Assembly: GCA_025353525.1 (NCBI GenBank)
Contig: JANXOO010001251.1
Location: 1 to 6,173 of the forward strand
From: Schlesneria sp.
GTDB taxonomy: Bacteria > Planctomycetota > Planctomycetia > Planctomycetales > Planctomycetaceae
DNA: 6,173 nucleotides
Direction: 5' to 3'
Shown here: positions 5,048-6,173 of the stretch, piece after piece
Layout: the number at the start of each line of letters is the position of its first letter
How positions within the stretch are numbered: position 1 is the stretch's first letter
Notes under the pieces: generated by a model
Databases searched by the model: none
What the model was told of the DNA's origin: nothing
What the model saw: the letters and a program-made list of their open reading frames with translations, nothing else
Position numbers and translations under genes: made by a program

Positions 5048-5974
5048 TCATGCTCGCAGAGTCGCACGAGTGACATTCCCTGTTCGCGTCGTCGCATGGA
5101 AACTTGATACACCGGCAACGACCCCGACCGCGACGATTCGTTTCGCCCACGTCCTGCCTTGACCATCGCACCACACCCGGCCTCGTTCATCCAGACCCAC
5201 ACCTGCGGCTTCGAGGTTCAGCGATTCCGTTTTCCCTTCGCGACCAACGCACACCAGTATTGCGTCTGCGGTCAAGACCTGCCCGCTGTTCGTGCGGACG
5301 GCGGCACTCATGTCAGCACGTAACTCTGTCCCGATGACTTCTTCGCCCAATCGAAACGCGATATTCAAATGCTGCACTGCCGCAAATGAGCCGTCAAAAA
5401 TTCCGCAAATGTCGAGCAAGTGTTCGTGTTCGTCGACGACCGTCACTTCAACTCCGAGTTTTGTCAACAGTACAGCCGCATTGATGCCCGTCGATCCGGC
5501 ACCGACGACGACAACGCTGTGCGGAATCGCAGGCATCGCCAATAGCGATTCAATCCCTGTGACAAATCGTCCCTCCACGTGAAATGACGCCGGTTGACGG
5601 GAACGCGCCCCGCAAGCGACGACGATTTCCGTCGCAGTTACGAGGCGATTCTCACCGCCGTTTGCGATGTTGACGGTAGCATCCGATTGAAACCGGATCG
5701 TTCCCGACATCCGCTCGATCCCCAGTCGATCCATTTCCGCGTGATCGGTCACTGCCTGACTGCAGGTCAGTCGCTCAACTTCCGCTCGCCACGACTCGAT
5801 CGAAACGTCGCCCGACGCAACCAGGTGGTCGGCGGCTGCGTGCAGCAATTCGAGTGAAGGCGAAGCAATTGCTTCGTCCTCCGCTGCGGCAACAATTCGA
5901 CCGCATCTCGCGGACGAGAATGCTCGTTCGATCCCTTCTCGCTCGTTCCCGATTACCAGCAGGTCGTAATTCAT
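5048..5974 (-). CDS. Truncated, degenerate pyridine nucleotide-disulfide oxidoreductase-like (SthA/Lpd-type) protein
   Basis: The gene encodes 308 residues, against about 460 for SthA or Lpd. The ATG at 5974 has GGAG 7 nt upstream and gives the typical start M-N-Y-D-L-L-V-I-G. The first Rossmann motif is G9-N-E-R-E-G14, lacking the central glycine of G-x-G-x-x-G. There is no G-G-x-C-x-x-x-G-C-I-P-S-K redox or SthA-type segment. The A-T-G motif appears as A-C-G-A-R-S at 120-125. The central NAD(P) domain is intact: V-V-V-V-G-A-G-S-T-G at 154-163, with D181 ending the next strand, which suggests NAD(H). V-C-V-G-R-E-G at 241-247 and the following L-N-L-E-A-A-G-V region match SthA. The usual A-V-G-D flavin motif reads A-V-G-V at 282-285, and the dimerisation domain is wholly absent, with the opposite-strand gene beginning instead. 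It may bind NAD without being a working flavoenzyme. A degrading gene is the other possibility, though the frame is clean. Confidence 0.82.
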   Translation of the reverse strand: MNYDLLVIGNEREGIERAFSSARCGRIVAAAEDEAIASPSLELLHAAADHLVASGDVSIESWRAEVERLTCSQAVTDHAEMDRLGIERMSGTIRFQSDATVNIANGGENRLVTATEIVVACGARSRQPASFHVEGRFVTGIESLLAMPAIPHSVVVVGAGSTGINAAVLLTKLGVEVTVVDEHEHLLDICGIFDGSFAAVQHLNIAFRLGEEVIGTELRADMSAAVRTNSGQVLTADAILVCVGREGKTESLNLEAAGVGLDERGRVWCDGQGRTWAKRIVAVGVVAGVSSFHATTRTGNVTRATLRA

Positions 5975-6173
5975 GGCCGATCTCCACGTATGTTTTGATA
6001 CACGGGAAAACATCGACAAACGGTAATCCAGGTAATCAGCAAAGAGATTGCGGATTGCGAAAAGTTTTTCGGTTGCCGGTGACTGTGCCGGTTGTAGCGG
6101 TATTAGGCGAGCGGCAGAAATGTTTATCCCGGAATCCCCGACTGGCCGGGGTCGATCCCCTTTTCCGTCTTCG
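5975..6173 (-). other. Upstream region of the oxidoreductase-like gene, open in frame to the edge
   Basis: No separate gene is recognised. The oxidoreductase frame remains free of stops from 5974 to the window edge, with no ATG, GTG or TTG upstream of a TTG at 6019, so a longer N-terminus starting outside the window cannot be excluded. I prefer 5974 because of its ribosome site and family-like start. At the far end, plus-strand CCCCG-ACTGGC-CGGGG (6136-6151) overlaps GGGG-TCGAT-CCCC followed by TTTT (6148-6164). This could be a weak plus-strand terminator. I see no convincing promoter. Confidence 0.45.
5990..6013. promoter_or_regulatory. Perfect 7-bp inverted repeat upstream of the oxidoreductase-like gene
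   Basis: ATGTTTT (5990-5996) and AAAACAT (6007-6013) are exact reverse complements separated by 10 bp. The 24-bp palindromic site lies 16-39 bp upstream of the ATG at 5974, just before its ribosome site. This size and spacing fit a site for a dimeric repressor, or an RNA hairpin in the leader. No regulator gene is visible in the window. Confidence 0.4.

Overview
The window looks like chromosomal DNA from a member of the Planctomycetota. The main evidence is a DUF1501 protein with a Tat signal (this family is strongly expanded in planctomycetes), and a secreted thioredoxin-like protein whose C-terminal W-S-Y-E-E-L-R-S-L-H-D-D signature I associate with planctomycete proteins. GC content is moderate. 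I see no transposase, CRISPR array, tRNA, rRNA or phage gene. The assignment comes from protein content alone.

Layout. Bases 1-2227 (minus strand) hold a lipid/ribosome operon in the order rpmF (L32), plsX, fabD, running off the left edge; fabH, often found between plsX and fabD, is absent. Bases 2228-2448 are the rpmF leader, with a good sigma70-type promoter, an inverted repeat covering the predicted transcription start, and four degenerate 15-bp tandem repeats. Bases 2449-3828 (minus) encode the DUF1501 protein, with its own promoter at 3892-3921. Bases 3829-4204 have no confident gene, but 3999-4165 is dense with inverted repeats, including a compact cloverleaf-like arrangement followed by a terminator-like hairpin. 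Bases 4205-5020 plus the stop (plus strand) encode the secreted thioredoxin-like protein. Bases 5048-5974 (minus, convergent, about 24 bp away) encode a shortened, degenerate relative of the dihydrolipoamide dehydrogenase/SthA flavoprotein family. Bases 5975-6173 are its upstream region, with a perfect 7-bp inverted repeat.

How the genes work together. PlsX makes acyl-phosphate from acyl-ACP for phospholipid synthesis and FabD makes malonyl-ACP for chain elongation, so they act at the output and input of the same fatty-acid cycle. Their coupling to L32 is a classic bacterial arrangement that may tie membrane synthesis to ribosome production. The DUF1501 protein is predicted to be exported and is not obviously connected to that operon. 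The two genes on the right both resemble redox proteins but each lacks the expected catalytic cysteines.

I found no clear-cut new multi-gene system. The best candidates for something undescribed are the structured segment at 3999-4165 and the pseudo-flavoprotein with its thioredoxin-like neighbour.
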